A stretch of 64,000 nucleotides of DNA from contig NC_052507.1 of assembly GCF_014356525.2 (NCBI RefSeq), forward strand, positions 54,338,657-54,402,656. Direction: 5' to 3'. Position numbers and translations under genes: made by a program. The notes beneath the pieces are model-generated. The model ran no database searches and was not told the DNA's origin. It saw only the letters and a list, made by a program, of their open reading frames with translations. The stretch comes from Nilaparvata lugens (Eukaryota; Arthropoda; Insecta; Hemiptera; Delphacidae). Positions 44,301 through 49,625 of the stretch are shown in pieces (the stretch's first letter is position 1; each line of letters opens with the position of its first letter).

Positions 44301-44958
44301 CATATTGTAGTACTTGAATTATTCTAAAACTATTCAAATGAATCCCTATTTCTATGCATTTTCAAAAGTGTCATTTATTTCTTCCTCAGCTACTTCTAAA
44401 GCTCAATTCTTCAGCTCCTTGAATGGTTCCAGATAGATTAGGATAAATGTTATCTTAGAGTTACAGTGGTGCACGTAGCTCAGTGCATATTTTGATGTTA
44501 ATTCAATCTTATGACTAAAACGGTTCGAGACCTACGTTAAATGATGTTAAATTAATTATCATGCATGTTTTGTTGTTCAGATTGCTATGTTTATTCTTAA
44601 AACAGTTTTTCAAATCTATTTCAAAACTGATTTCTATACATTTGTTAATGTTCAACTATTTGAACAGTTGTAATACAGAATCATTTCCTGGTTCCCTGAA
44701 CAGTTTTCAAAATATTCAAATGCATTTTATCGTGATTGCTATGCATGTTTATATGTTAATCGTGTCATTCTCTGTCCTTTTCCACAGGATCAGCTGTTAG
44801 AAGCCGGAGACCGTTGCAAACCCGACGGTCCTCTGCCTAAGAAGGTCACCTACCAGTGGGACTCTCTCACTTGTGCCGCCTCTCTCACCTACTCTCCTTC
44901 TCTCTTCTCTCTCCTGCTGGCTCTCATCTTCACCCTACAACTCATCGGCGTCACGTAA
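2291..44958 (+). CDS. Lmln: Leishmanolysin-like metallopeptidase (invadolysin, family M8), 5'-partial, two alternative last exons
   Basis: Zinc metallopeptidase of family M8; metazoan invadolysins are secreted or GPI-linked and act in cell migration, mitosis and lipid storage (family knowledge). Exons seen: 2291-2391, 14271-14301, 24221-24303, 26280-26397, 27685-27884, 28858-29058, 30181-30406, 32262-32449, 33779-33911, 35282-35441, 36446-36612, 38548-38667, then 41623-41730 or 44788-44958. All junctions are GT-AG and the phases agree, giving 576 shared codons plus 35 or 56 residues. Zinc motif HEILH is at 28943-28957, the third zinc His in THWEKRVFE at 30383-30385, and the Met-turn EAMTG has its Met at 32271-32273. 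A Cys-rich C-terminal region follows. All catalytic elements are intact. The signal peptide and propeptide start are missing, so 5' exons must lie to the left. Exons of the catalytic core are much more GC-rich than the introns. Confidence 0.93.
2448..2985. repeat. Foldback element with about 200-bp inverted arms
   Basis: The left arm begins atagtattttacgtcac and the right arm, read on the minus strand, begins atagtatcttacgtcac. Similarity (GGACGGGAAGGG, GTCGAGGCGTTA, ATTGGGAAATAGAAAA) runs for about 200 bp each side, round a unique centre near 2690-2770. A non-autonomous DNA element 57 bp after an Lmln donor site. Confidence 0.8.
3600..3925. repeat. Pyrimidine-rich tract
   Basis: Long CTT/CTC-rich stretch that yields open frames with poly-Leu/Ser on one strand and Lys/Arg on the other. 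Low complexity, not coding. Confidence 0.75.
4130..4570. repeat. Purine-rich tract
   Basis: GAA/GAG-rich, opposite in strand bias to the tract at 3600-3925 and possibly an inverted relative. Open frames here are artefacts of composition. Confidence 0.7.
5700..5781 (+). tRNA. tRNA-Ser(UGA)
   Basis: An 82-nt class II tRNA. Acceptor stem GCTGCGG (5700-5706) pairs with CCGCAGC (5774-5780), with discriminator G at 5781. Anticodon stem TTGGA/TCCAA encloses loop CTTGAAA, giving anticodon TGA at 5733-5735. It has a long variable arm and a T-arm with B box GGTTCGAATCC. A run of seven T (tcattttttt) about five bases after the gene is a good RNA polymerase III terminator. All stems look intact, so it is probably functional. 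It sits on the sense strand inside Lmln intron 1. Confidence 0.95.
6311..6370 (+). repeat. Near-perfect 25-bp-stem hairpin
   Basis: Arms agaataatatatttttgtta + agttc and their complement with a single G.U pair; 10-nt loop atgagtacaa. Could be a tiny MITE or a hairpin RNA precursor. Confidence 0.75.
7438..7534. repeat. Common roughly 100-bp MITE, copy 1
   Basis: GAGATTCAC...CTGTCAGCATTGG...AATGGGAAGCATTG...CAATGCTGAGAG...GTGAATCTC: imperfect palindrome shared with at least 13 other sites in this window. Confidence 0.75.
7861..8051. mobile_element. 191-bp inverted-repeat element with 9-bp target duplication (8 of 9)
   Basis: Ends ACTACCTCCGTAAACAAAGC and, inverted, ACTACCTACGTAGACAAAGC. Flanks are agcccagcc (7852-7860) and ggcccagcc (8052-8060). 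A 9-bp duplication suits Mutator-like elements; Merlin-like is possible. Shares its ends with the 39-bp palindrome at 57290. Confidence 0.75.
8333..8372 (+). repeat. tRNA-like SINE head fragment
   Basis: Contains catcagtcggtagagcatga, resembling the D-arm and A box of tRNA-Lys, but has no anticodon arm or B box. A truncated SINE piece, not a tRNA gene. Confidence 0.4.
10850..11108 (+). repeat. SINE-like repeat fragment
   Basis: Ends acaagcctggagcttaagtg + ggcatcaccct, which matches the ends at 38401-38430 (there followed by an A tail) and, more weakly, at 46885-46910 and 60185-60210. The front (ggagcggttggttggctccg) looks RNA polymerase III-derived. Confidence 0.5.
11743..11925. repeat. Three degenerate tandem repeats, 55-65 bp
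   Basis: Each unit carries gtgcactttacatgttaa or a variant (gtacaccttacatg, gtgcactttgcatgttaac), then a tata..ggcat block. No coding support. Confidence 0.65.
14271..14301 (+). CDS. Lmln: Lmln exon 2, 31-nt microexon
   Basis: Acceptor tttttacag, donor gtgagt. Encodes (R)[10 protein letters not shown] and joins in frame to exons 1 and 3. It lies between introns of about 11.9 and 9.9 kb. It is recognised because the joined reading matches the conserved Y.L...KF.LIN..LPEAV stretch of the family. Confidence 0.85.
17680..18343 (+). mobile_element. Full-length tRNA-derived SINE with 9-bp target duplication
   Basis: The 5' tRNA-related head has A box tagtcgagtgg and B box gttcaaatccc (17743-17753). 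Next is a conserved-looking body (cgtcggtcccggctgc, gtcagaggccctgaaa), then a long tail starting gaccgagcgaagtgaggtc and ending in (TTA)n at about 18325-18343. Flanked by perfect ATTGGATGT repeats at 17671-17679 and 18344-18352, so head, body and tail inserted as one unit. Confidence 0.85.
18491..18580. repeat. Common roughly 100-bp MITE, copy 2
   Basis: ACTGTCAGCATTCCTCATAA, then ACATCAATGCTTCCCATTC, then CAATGCTGACAGTTCAAAGT and GAGTCTCA. One of the best-preserved copies. Confidence 0.8.
19157..19252. repeat. Common MITE, copy 3
   Basis: Diverged copy with GGTTAGCATTCCTTGTTTAT, GCTCCCCATTCCTCAAATGC and GAGTTTCAC. Confidence 0.65.
19286..19380. repeat. Common MITE, copy 4
   Basis: AGATTCACTATAAAGTG, GCTTTCCATTCATCCAATGC, TGAAGCTAATCTCAC; lies about 35 bp after copy 3. 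Confidence 0.7.
20283..20905 (-). mobile_element. 3' end of a non-LTR retrotransposon
   Basis: Minus-strand reading [19 protein letters not shown] then [10 protein letters not shown], a typical C-terminus of LINE polymerase proteins (LAP..FN.LP.DIK), followed by a 3' UTR ending aaaataaattgatttgattt. A second copy lies at 53838-54290 on the plus strand. 5'-truncated. Confidence 0.8.
21372..21468. repeat. Common MITE, copy 5
   Basis: GTGAGATTCACTGTTGAAC, CTGTCAGCACTAG, AATGGGAAGCATTGATGTC, GAATGCTGACAATTTCAA. Well preserved. Confidence 0.8.
21640..21885. repeat. Pyrimidine-rich repeat, inverted partner at 22500-22680
   Basis: Contains cctagtaccttttgtgtact at 21681-21700. The complement of 22643-22671 reads cctagtaccttctgttcact. 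The similarity outside the low-complexity part shows these are inverted copies of one repeat, not independent simple sequence. Confidence 0.6.
22401..22500. repeat. Common MITE, copy 6
   Basis: GATTCAATTAGAACTGTCAG, AATAAGAAGCATTGATGTAT, TAGTTCAAAGTTGGTCACAC. Diverged. Confidence 0.6.
22500..22680. repeat. Purine-rich repeat, inverted partner of 21640-21885
   Basis: GAAGAA/GGAGGA-rich, ending aaggtactagg. Further purine-rich blocks lie at 22850-22960 and 23190-23410. Open frames in them are compositional. Confidence 0.6.
23985..24125 (-). mobile_element. Remnant of an RTE-type retrotransposon C-terminus
   Basis: Minus-strand reading [18 protein letters not shown] resembles the P.GKR.RGRP..TW tail of RTE-clade reverse transcriptase proteins. 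An in-frame stop follows. Short, decayed piece. Confidence 0.55.
24221..24303 (+). CDS. Lmln: Lmln exon 3
   Basis: Acceptor tttttgacag, donor gtgagt. Encodes [19 protein letters not shown] and on to RLSR. The LPEAV.FWE..L.V motif is a hallmark of invadolysins. Ends in phase 2, with an Arg split over the next intron. Confidence 0.9.
24304..26279 (+). other. Lmln intron 3
   Basis: Mostly one 1.2-kb foldback element (24547-25760). At 25.86-26.0 kb there are short repeats of acaaaagtataataaatgtg type. No exon. Confidence 0.65.
24547..25760. mobile_element. 1.2-kb foldback element with about 330-bp arms
   Basis: Starts TAGTCCAGTCA and ends TGACTGGACTA. Left arm (24547-24930) and right arm (25435-25760) are inverted copies: ttgtattttcggctcatttt, gagagttcc, aactcagtactcat and ttgcatgaagaaattggttc occur on both sides. 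It has no transposase, so it is non-autonomous. It fills most of Lmln intron 3. Confidence 0.85.
26280..26397 (+). CDS. Lmln: Lmln exon 4
   Basis: Acceptor ttattgcag, donor gtatgc. Encodes (R)[12 protein letters not shown] and on to [12 protein letters not shown], a Cys-rich part of the M8 N-terminal catalytic region. Ends in phase 0. The first six intron bases (gtatgc) equal the first six bases of exon 5, so the joined reading EVCRTC is correct only with the first of the two copies removed. Confidence 0.9.
26398..27684 (+). other. Lmln intron 4
   Basis: AT-rich. At 26523-26642 a plus-strand open reading ([15 protein letters not shown] and a Ser/Thr/Pro-rich stretch) looks like a piece of a transposon protein, unassigned. 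Otherwise nothing recognisable. Confidence 0.45.
27685..27884 (+). CDS. Lmln: Lmln exon 5
   Basis: Acceptor tgtttacag, donor gtgggt. Encodes [19 protein letters not shown], a Gly-rich loop ([10 protein letters not shown]), then [16 protein letters not shown] and [14 protein letters not shown]. The DFVFYVSA and AYA.HCQ.E..LDRP motifs are typical of M8 catalytic domains. Confidence 0.93.
27885..28857 (+). other. Lmln intron 5
   Basis: Half copy of the common MITE at 28540-28580, and a diverged direct repeat (aacggttt...gagatattt) at about 28602-28646 and 28757-28799. No exon. Confidence 0.5.
28858..29058 (+). CDS. Lmln: Lmln exon 6, carries the HEILH zinc motif
   Basis: Acceptor tatctag, donor gtgagt. 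Encodes [13 protein letters not shown] and on to [25 protein letters not shown] (28943-28957) provides two zinc ligands and the catalytic Glu. GC-rich compared with flanking DNA. Confidence 0.95.
29059..30180 (+). other. Lmln intron 6
   Basis: Contains an inverted-repeat element at 29779-29992 and AT-rich DNA. No exon. Confidence 0.5.
29779..29992. repeat. Inverted-repeat MITE
   Basis: Left end tccaccaaactcggtcaaga + catt; inverted right end ttcaccaagttctgtcaaga + catt. About 210 bp, no coding. Confidence 0.65.
30181..30406 (+). CDS. Lmln: Lmln exon 7, third zinc ligand
   Basis: Acceptor acatttag, donor gttggt. Joins as [19 protein letters not shown]; includes [17 protein letters not shown] and ends [11 protein letters not shown]. 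The His at 30383-30385 is the expected distant zinc ligand. Long open frames on the opposite strand here are GC-driven shadows. Confidence 0.94.
30888..31833. repeat. MITE with an internal 88-bp satellite (9 near-identical copies)
   Basis: Outer ends are inverted: TAGTGGAGCGACGAAGCT on the left and, inverted from the right, TAGTGGAGCATCAAAGTTGG; both continue into caagctt...agagtgtt.aatg.aatgcatgt. Between them an 88-bp unit (gctactttcgccgccgcacg ... aatacatgcatttcattgaa ...) starts at 31021, 31109, 31197, 31285, 31373, 31461, 31549, 31637 and 31725 with almost no change. Confidence 0.9.
31899..32151. repeat. GC-rich MITE
   Basis: Begins ttaaggtgcgtacagac and ends tgtacgcagctt, imperfect inverted ends. 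The interior is GC-rich with repeated gagcg..gg motifs, unlike the surrounding AT-rich intron. Its long open frames are chance. Confidence 0.55.
32262..32449 (+). CDS. Lmln: Lmln exon 8, Met-turn
   Basis: Acceptor atgttgcag, donor gttagg. Encodes [18 protein letters not shown] and [20 protein letters not shown], then CDFVTKSC. The EAMTG Met-turn and the [12 protein letters not shown] motif are strongly conserved in leishmanolysin-like proteins. Confidence 0.95.
32450..33778 (+). other. Lmln intron 8
   Basis: Contains a diverged tandem duplication (32498-32965). The rest is unremarkable AT-rich DNA. Confidence 0.5.
32498..32965. repeat. Diverged tandem duplication, unit about 241 bp
   Basis: tttattaccgtctggtgcaa occurs at 32498 and 32739. 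Both copies continue with ttattcaatgccatccatcc, gaattcatgctagtct, agtagttcaagtaccct and actttggttga. Confidence 0.8.
33779..33911 (+). CDS. Lmln: Lmln exon 9
   Basis: Acceptor aatttcag, donor gtaagt. Encodes (R)[20 protein letters not shown] and on to [18 protein letters not shown], the Cys-containing C-terminal catalytic region. Ends in phase 0. Confidence 0.9.
33912..35281 (+). other. Lmln intron 9
   Basis: Largely a mariner-like non-autonomous element at 34124-34856, followed by one end of the common MITE near 34890. No exon. Confidence 0.6.
34124..34856 (-). mobile_element. Mariner-like element, internally deleted, about 110-bp inverted ends
   Basis: Ends CGGGTGATTCAATAAGGAC and, inverted, CGGGTGATTAAAAAAGGAC, with 110-bp arms. 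Minus-strand frame 34245-34427 reads [19 protein letters not shown] then [20 protein letters not shown], the C-terminal tail of IS630-Tc1-mariner-type transposases. The rest of the transposase is missing or broken, so it is not autonomous. Confidence 0.8.
35282..35441 (+). CDS. Lmln: Lmln exon 10
   Basis: Acceptor ttgttcag, donor gtaagt. Encodes [33 protein letters not shown] and [12 protein letters not shown]. The G....GGSV.LADYCP motif is conserved in the family. Confidence 0.92.
35442..36445 (+). other. Lmln intron 10
   Basis: AT-rich. A patch at about 36190-36300 repeats gcgagcgtaaa and its complement and may be a small mobile element. No exon. Confidence 0.4.
36446..36612 (+). CDS. Lmln: Lmln exon 11
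   Basis: Acceptor tttgctag, donor gtcagt. Encodes (H)[29 protein letters not shown] and [17 protein letters not shown]. The NFALE.YG..S.CFDH motif is typical of invadolysins. GC-rich. Confidence 0.92.
36757..37068 (+). mobile_element. Solo LTR, internally deleted, 4-bp target duplication
   Basis: Begins TGTTATAGATGAAGCCTTTA and ends GAAACCCGTAACA, flanked by perfect ATAT (36753-36756 and 37069-37072). It is a shortened version of the 606-bp LTR at 49020-49625. A 4-bp duplication and TGTTA/TAACA ends suit the Gypsy group. Confidence 0.85.
37857..37995. repeat. Inverted-repeat element
   Basis: Left arm agaaagaccggtttcggttg + ttacaccattgtcaatc is repeated exactly inverted at 37942-37995. The centre consists of overlapping tctctgataaactaagattg repeats. 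Confidence 0.8.
38265..38450 (+). repeat. SINE 3' part with A tail
   Basis: ggtggatcgaaacccaccta, tccactcatctctcattatc, acaagcctgaggctcatgtg + ggcatcaccctcagc, then 14 A. Same family as 10850-11108. Confidence 0.6.
38548..38667 (+). CDS. Lmln: Lmln exon 12, last shared exon
   Basis: Acceptor tattgcag, donor gtaagc. Encodes [19 protein letters not shown] and ends CPSCQQMCQ in phase 0. The splice choice then goes to 41623 or 44788. Confidence 0.91.
38668..41622 (+). other. Lmln intron 12
   Basis: Contains an inverted-repeat MITE (39675-39844), one end of the common MITE near 38838, and AT-rich DNA with no recognised gene. Confidence 0.5.
39675..39844. repeat. MITE with about 57-bp inverted ends
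   Basis: aaggtgcgtatagatatacg then cgccgcgaacatgagcaatt is repeated inverted on the right as cgccgcgaacatgagcaatt after aagggtacgtacagattta. Centre about 45 bp. GGTGCGTA-type ends resemble those of the element at 31899. Confidence 0.8.
41623..41730 (+). CDS. Lmln: Lmln alternative last exon 13a, soluble C-terminus
   Basis: Acceptor taactacag; phase 0. 35 codons then TAA at 41728-41730. Starts [13 protein letters not shown] and ends LNCTKRRQG, with no hydrophobic tail, so it should give a soluble or secreted form. Its first 17 residues align without gaps to exon 13b: E5, C10, P12, L16 and P17 are identical and several others conservative, which suggests exon duplication. Both exons are in phase 0 with exon 12 and both end in a stop, so they are mutually exclusive. 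Confidence 0.82.
   Translation, partial: EKFQEVNEFCEPGIALPSDVVYDMDQLNCTKRRQG
42376..42864. repeat. Tandem duplication, unit about 245 bp, between alternative exons 13a and 13b
   Basis: tttaatattccaagt occurs at about 42376 and 42623. Both copies share gcatttctgtg.tcaaaacta, ttgccttgtcaagtttactt, cctagtccaacactatt and gccagttgtggaatcttaat. Confidence 0.85.
43449..43454 (+). terminator. Candidate poly(A) signal for the 13a isoform
   Basis: AATAAA followed by a T/G-rich stretch (ttggctttgtttttgtcc) within 40 bp. It lies 1.7 kb after the 13a stop and 1.3 kb before exon 13b, as expected for an alternative last exon. Other AT-rich hexamers nearby cannot be excluded. Confidence 0.4.
43823..44747 (+). 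promoter_or_regulatory. Cluster of six TGCATG (Rbfox-type) motifs before exon 13b
   Basis: TGCATG occurs at 43823, 43909, 43998, 44286, 44562 and 44742, the last 41 nt before exon 13b begins. Well under one copy is expected by chance in this length. UGCAUG is the established binding site of Rbfox-family splicing factors. A role in choosing 13a or 13b is inferred. Part of the enrichment may come from degenerate repeats that carry atgcatgttt. Confidence 0.5.
44788..44958 (+). CDS. Lmln: Lmln alternative last exon 13b, GPI-anchor or membrane C-terminus
   Basis: Acceptor ttttccacag after a pyrimidine-rich tract; phase 0. 56 codons then TAA at 44956-44958. Starts [19 protein letters not shown], and from residue 40 has the hydrophobic tail [15 protein letters not shown] ending VT. 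Small residues CAAS (29-32) about eight positions before the tail suit a GPI omega site, as known for leishmanolysins. A C-terminal transmembrane segment is the alternative. Confidence 0.88.
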   Translation, partial: DQLLEAGDRCKPDGPLPKKVTYQWDSLTCAASLTYSPSLFSLLLALIFTLQLIGVT

Positions 44959-44965
44959 CAGTGCA

Positions 44966-45350
44966 ATTTAACCGCAGTCAACTTTTAGTTAAGATGCCAA
45001 ACACGTTTGGAAGAATGTTGAAAACTCAACGTTGAGACGTGTTTTCTACCAAATCAAGAGAAAACTTCACCCTTTTATTGATTCTTGAACCTTGAGTTGA
45101 TCGGTGGTACATTCAACCGCCGTCAACATAGTTAAGATATGTATGGTCAAGATATCATAGTTAATATACCAAACATGTTTGGGAAAGTAATAGACACTCA
45201 ACGTTGAGACTCATTTTCTACCAAATAAAGAGAAAACTCAACCGTATCGACGGTACAATTCAACGAGTGTCAAATTTTAATCATAGTTAAGACACGAAAC
45301 ACGTTTAGGAGGATAATGAAAAATCAGTGATTAGACTCATGTTCTATATC
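44966..45350 (+). repeat. Three diverged direct repeats after the Lmln 13b stop
   Basis: Units start near 44969, 45115 and 45259: agtcaa..ttta..gttaaga, then aaacacgtttggaag, then the palindrome CTCAACGTTGAG (kept in units 1 and 2), then ttctaccaaat.aagagaaaac. Probably within the 3' UTR. Confidence 0.7.
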
Positions 45351-45952
45351 AGTTGAATGTGTCCAGGTAGTATATTTTATGCATGAATTTAAGGCTCGAA
45401 ATATAGTATAGTCACCCAAAACCACATCTATAAGTGATTCTCAGGAACTTTCATATTCAAATACGCTCCATAAACCAAAGCATGTTTCGCAAAGAACGTT
45501 TTCATCGTTCTAAATCGTTTGTAAATACGGCCCTAAACCGCTGCTCTCGAATGAATTACTGCTTGGCTGGACAGAAACAAAATACTATTGTTTTTTATCG
45601 GAGTGTTCACACATTAGCAGATTGCAATTATATGAACACTCCCATAAAACCAATAGCGGGGTTTAATGGCCGTTATTATAAACAACTCATAAGACCGTTC
45701 TGAGCAAGTACGGTTTGGTTGTCTCCAGCTATAGTGAAACTCACTTTAAACAGTCCTTTTGAAAATAGTTCTTATTACTGTAGGCCTATGCACAGTCTAA
45801 TTTACTAACTTTATTGGATCAGCTTGTGGTTAGAACTCGAATTGCAAGATGTTATAATAGATGACGAAGTGTTTAAAGTCGATCAAAATCGAAGTATTTC
45901 CAGATTAAAATCACTATGGTGGCTGTAATGTATTTCCAGTTTTATTCTTTCT

Positions 45953-45982
45953 AATAAAATTAGAATTTCTATTTTCAATAAA
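45953..45982 (+). terminator. Candidate poly(A) signals for the 13b isoform
   Basis: Two AATAAA hexamers (45953-45958 and 45977-45982) about 1 kb after the 13b stop. They would give a 3' UTR that includes three diverged direct repeats. No transcript end is visible from sequence alone. Confidence 0.35.
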
Positions 45983-47373
45983 TATATGTATTCCGTCACA
46001 TTCCAGAAATCCCCCGCCCTAAACCACCCCCTTTGAAACGAGCACTAAAATCGTTGACAATTTAAAGTGTGATATTTGTATTGTATATTTCTTATAATTG
46101 ATAAAATAATCACAATTTCAAAGTGTGATACTTTTATTGTATATTTCTTATGGTAGACTCAATTTAGTATTGTATGTAAGTAGGTATGTTTTTTGGGAGT
46201 CATCGTAGCCTTACCTTGCCAATTGGGATAAGCGATTAGCTGTCTATACATTTCGAAATACAGTATTAATTTTACAGTACGGGATATATAACACCTATTG
46301 TATAAAATTATTCGAAGTTGTCTCAATCAAAAATATATTGGAATAACAAGAATTACCGTTATTATTAATAAATATCCATCAAAAATCAATCAATTTCAAT
46401 CTTATTTAATCAATTTTAAAACTATGATATTATATGATTTTTATATCCCGATTGATAAGGTTTTACTATGATGAATAGAGTGTAAGAAGATATTTTTATT
46501 TGATGACATAATTGTATTACCCTCCATATGAATAATATTGGTGTAATTGTGGATATTTTAAAACATTATTTAGTCATGTCTAGGTGGATTTATGGAGTCA
46601 GTGTGTATGCTATTGCTAATTTTAAGCTCTATAATTTTAAAGTAGTTATCTACCATATTTTTCAAGATTGTGTGTTTAGGTATTTTATATTATTATTTAT
46701 ATTTATACGTTTGTTCCAGTATCCAACAGTTTTTTTAAGTTTAAAATTATGAAAAGAATTTAAAATAGTTCTAAAAATGAACGATCAACACACACAAAAA
46801 ATAACTAAAACTGTAGATCAATTCATCAATGTCGCTCTCACTCTCATTAGGTGACTGCTCAGTCACTCACGTACAAGTCTAGCATCATGCATTATGCATC
46901 ACCCTCAGCAAAATAATGCAAGAGCTATTCAAGTGCAAAATGAATGTTTTCAACAAATCCTCATAAAATCAAAGCATTCTTGAGTTTATTCTGTTATTTC
47001 CAAAAAATCTAGATTTCATAAGCTATCAACTAATATTTTTTCTCAATGATGAGAAAGACTGATTAGACATGATGATGACATGTTGATTCATTAAAATTTT
47101 AATTCAAAAATTGTTGTATTTCCTAGGATTTTTTGACAATATTTTCTATTTCTAATAGGAATCTACTCTATTAATATATACCTCCTAATTATGAAAATCT
47201 CTTTAAAAATATCGTAAATCCAATTCTTTTTGAGATTATTTGAAATCTCTTATGGTGTAATAAATCCAAATCTAATCGATGGGACAATAATTATTCAAAA
47301 ACTCTATTTTAGAAGTTCGAACAACTGTTATGAATCAAGGAAGCATCTGATAAATAGAAGTACCCTAACCTCA

Positions 47374-47440
47374 AGGTAGATAAATCTATAGAGACTGTAT
47401 AGACTGATTATACAGTCTCTATAGATGAATTTATCTACCT
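47374..47440. repeat. Hairpin
   Basis: aggtagataaatctatagag + actgtata is followed by its complement with a 4-nt bulge (tacagtctctatagatgaatttatctacct). Possibly a minimal MITE. Confidence 0.65.
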
Positions 47441-47467
47441 ATATTGCTCTAACATCAAGTTTTCTAT

Positions 47468-47551
47468 TGTGACACTCACTCTAAACTAGCAGAATTCCTT
47501 GTAAATAAATGCCTCCCATTATACCAATGCAGGTGGTTTGAAATGCATCTC
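47468..47551. repeat. Common MITE, copy 7
   Basis: GACACTCACTCTAAACTAGC, AGAATTCCTTGTAAATAAAT, GCCTCCCATT, CAATGC. Diverged; another half copy lies at 47745-47807. Confidence 0.6.
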
Positions 47552-49019
47552 TTTAATTATGTTATAAATAGTATTCATTTTCTGTATTGAAAAATAATAG
47601 AGAATTATATTATTGTGTGCAATATGAAGGAACTGAATAGGCTACCCGCATTACAAATCTACCCTCACCAACCCAACCTTTGAGACTATTTGAGGGGCTG
47701 GATAGGCCACACTCTTAACAAATACAAACTTCTTCAAAAAATTGATCAGCATCTCTCATAATGATTACATCAATGCTGACGCGACTACAAGGTGAATCTC
47801 AATATAGTTGAATCTGCTCAGAAGTATTATACTAACGTCTCATCTAATTCAATTGTTTTTCAATTAGTATTTTTAATTGATTCAGAGTATCTGTGGATGT
47901 TCTATCTGTCATATGTATCTGATATATTATGTATCTGTCAGAGTATGCTCTATATTGTAGTATATAGATATGTGATGAGTTTATCAATATCACACTTACT
48001 GTAACATATATTCATATTATGATGATTGGAAATGTTCATAATGAGAACAACTTCAATTGATGATAATTGTTATGATTCAAAATTTTAATGAACTTGGCCC
48101 CAATCACGTATTTACAAATTGCTCAAGCTGAAAAATTCAGGATATCTTAAAAATTGTTCATGCAACTTTTAATGTCAGAAGATTTTTTTCAATCGTAATA
48201 TCAGTTCTGCATCTGTGAGATTTGGATGTTTTATAATACTGGTAATATAGATCCAAGGTTTCTAACATCCAGAAACCTATGTTTTGAAAATTTTCTATTT
48301 TATTTACTCTGTTTAATCCAAAACAAACTTCTTCTTTCTTAACTCTATTGAGATAAGTCACCATAATAATTATAGATTTATTCTTATTTATATTCATTAC
48401 AGAGTAAAGTAACTTGCTATGGCCTTCAACTCATTAAAATTCAAGAGTCATTCCACAATACAGTTAGCTATCTCTAATTATTATCCTATTTTACTTCCTA
48501 AATTGAATAGTGTAAAAAAATATTTTTACCTGAACTTAAGGTAGTAAACAAAGTCTGTAATTTATTGAATGTACAAAATGTGAATAAAGAAAATTTCATT
48601 CGGAGTTCTCTCTTGTTCTTATTTAACCATGTCAAAAATTTAGCTTAATCCAACCAAATTCAAATGAATTTATTCAAATAAAATAAGAATATACTCCTAT
48701 AATATAACTCAATGCTTACAATACTGACTGATTTTGTCTTGATGATGATATAATTGAAAAAGGAATATTCATTAAGGCTGGTTGAAAAGTAAGTGGTTTA
48801 AAGTAAGTTAAGGTTGCATAGATAAGTTAAGCGCCATGCTTTCGATACTCTCCTTGCAAGGTCTCCGCTTAAGGACACACAGAACTCCATCATCACAACC
48901 AAGTGGTAAGTGGTAACACAGATTAAATTGGCCTACTATTATGAGACAACAATAAATTCATGATGATTTGTAATTGTGAAATTCATGATTGATGTGTAAT
49001 AACTATCATCACTTGATAT

Positions 49020-49625
49020 TGTTACGGGTTTCTACACTAATAAAACACTTGAAGTGATTTATACTGATTAGATTTATTACTTACAACACTAACACACGGA
49101 AGTAAATCAGAAACAACTCTAAACTGATAACTACCTAATAATTACACCGAATTATCACACGCTTATGTTAACTAATATAAATAACTGTTTAAGAATAACT
49201 GTCACCAAGCATAATAACTGTTCAACAGTATTTGATATTAACAACTACAAAAGCCTAATATCACTTTATCACTGGTCTGTCATGATTATTAACACTTATC
49301 ACTAGTCTGTCACAATGTAGAAGAAGCGAACAATAAGACCTTAGTCCGTCAAGTCCACTGTAGTTTGTCAACTGCCTGCCAACTGCAACACGCGCCATTT
49401 ATATAGGCTCTATAGAACAATCGAGGAGGATCTGGAGGTGTCGAACACGCCCGTCCAATCACAGTAATTCGAAGGATCTGTAACGCGCTTGTCATTGGTC
49501 GCACCAATATGAACTCACGGGAATGATCTAGAACTATCCAGAAGCCCCCCCCCCCTGCCACCTCTGTGTTGTTTACTAGAAACTCCTTGTCTCCTGCCAT
49601 TCTTCTAAAGGCCTCATCCATAACA
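49020..49625 (-). mobile_element. Solo LTR, 606 bp, with TATA box
   Basis: On the minus strand it runs from TGTTATGGATGAGGCCTTTA to AAACCCGTAACA. A TATA-like CTATATAAATGGCGCG is seen on that strand near 49394-49409, followed by an R/U5-like part. Flanks atat/atgt are similar but not identical. No internal retroelement genes adjoin it. Confidence 0.8.

Larger units (their letters stand above)
41731..44787 (+). other. 13a 3' UTR / intron before exon 13b
   Basis: Holds a roughly 245-bp tandem duplication (42376-42864), a candidate poly(A) signal (43449) and the TGCATG cluster (43823-44747). Confidence 0.6.

Noticed and set aside
45434..45703. 89-codon plus-strand open frame after Lmln
   Set aside because: Includes a short hairpin (about 45589-45650) typical of mobile-element ends; no family resemblance.
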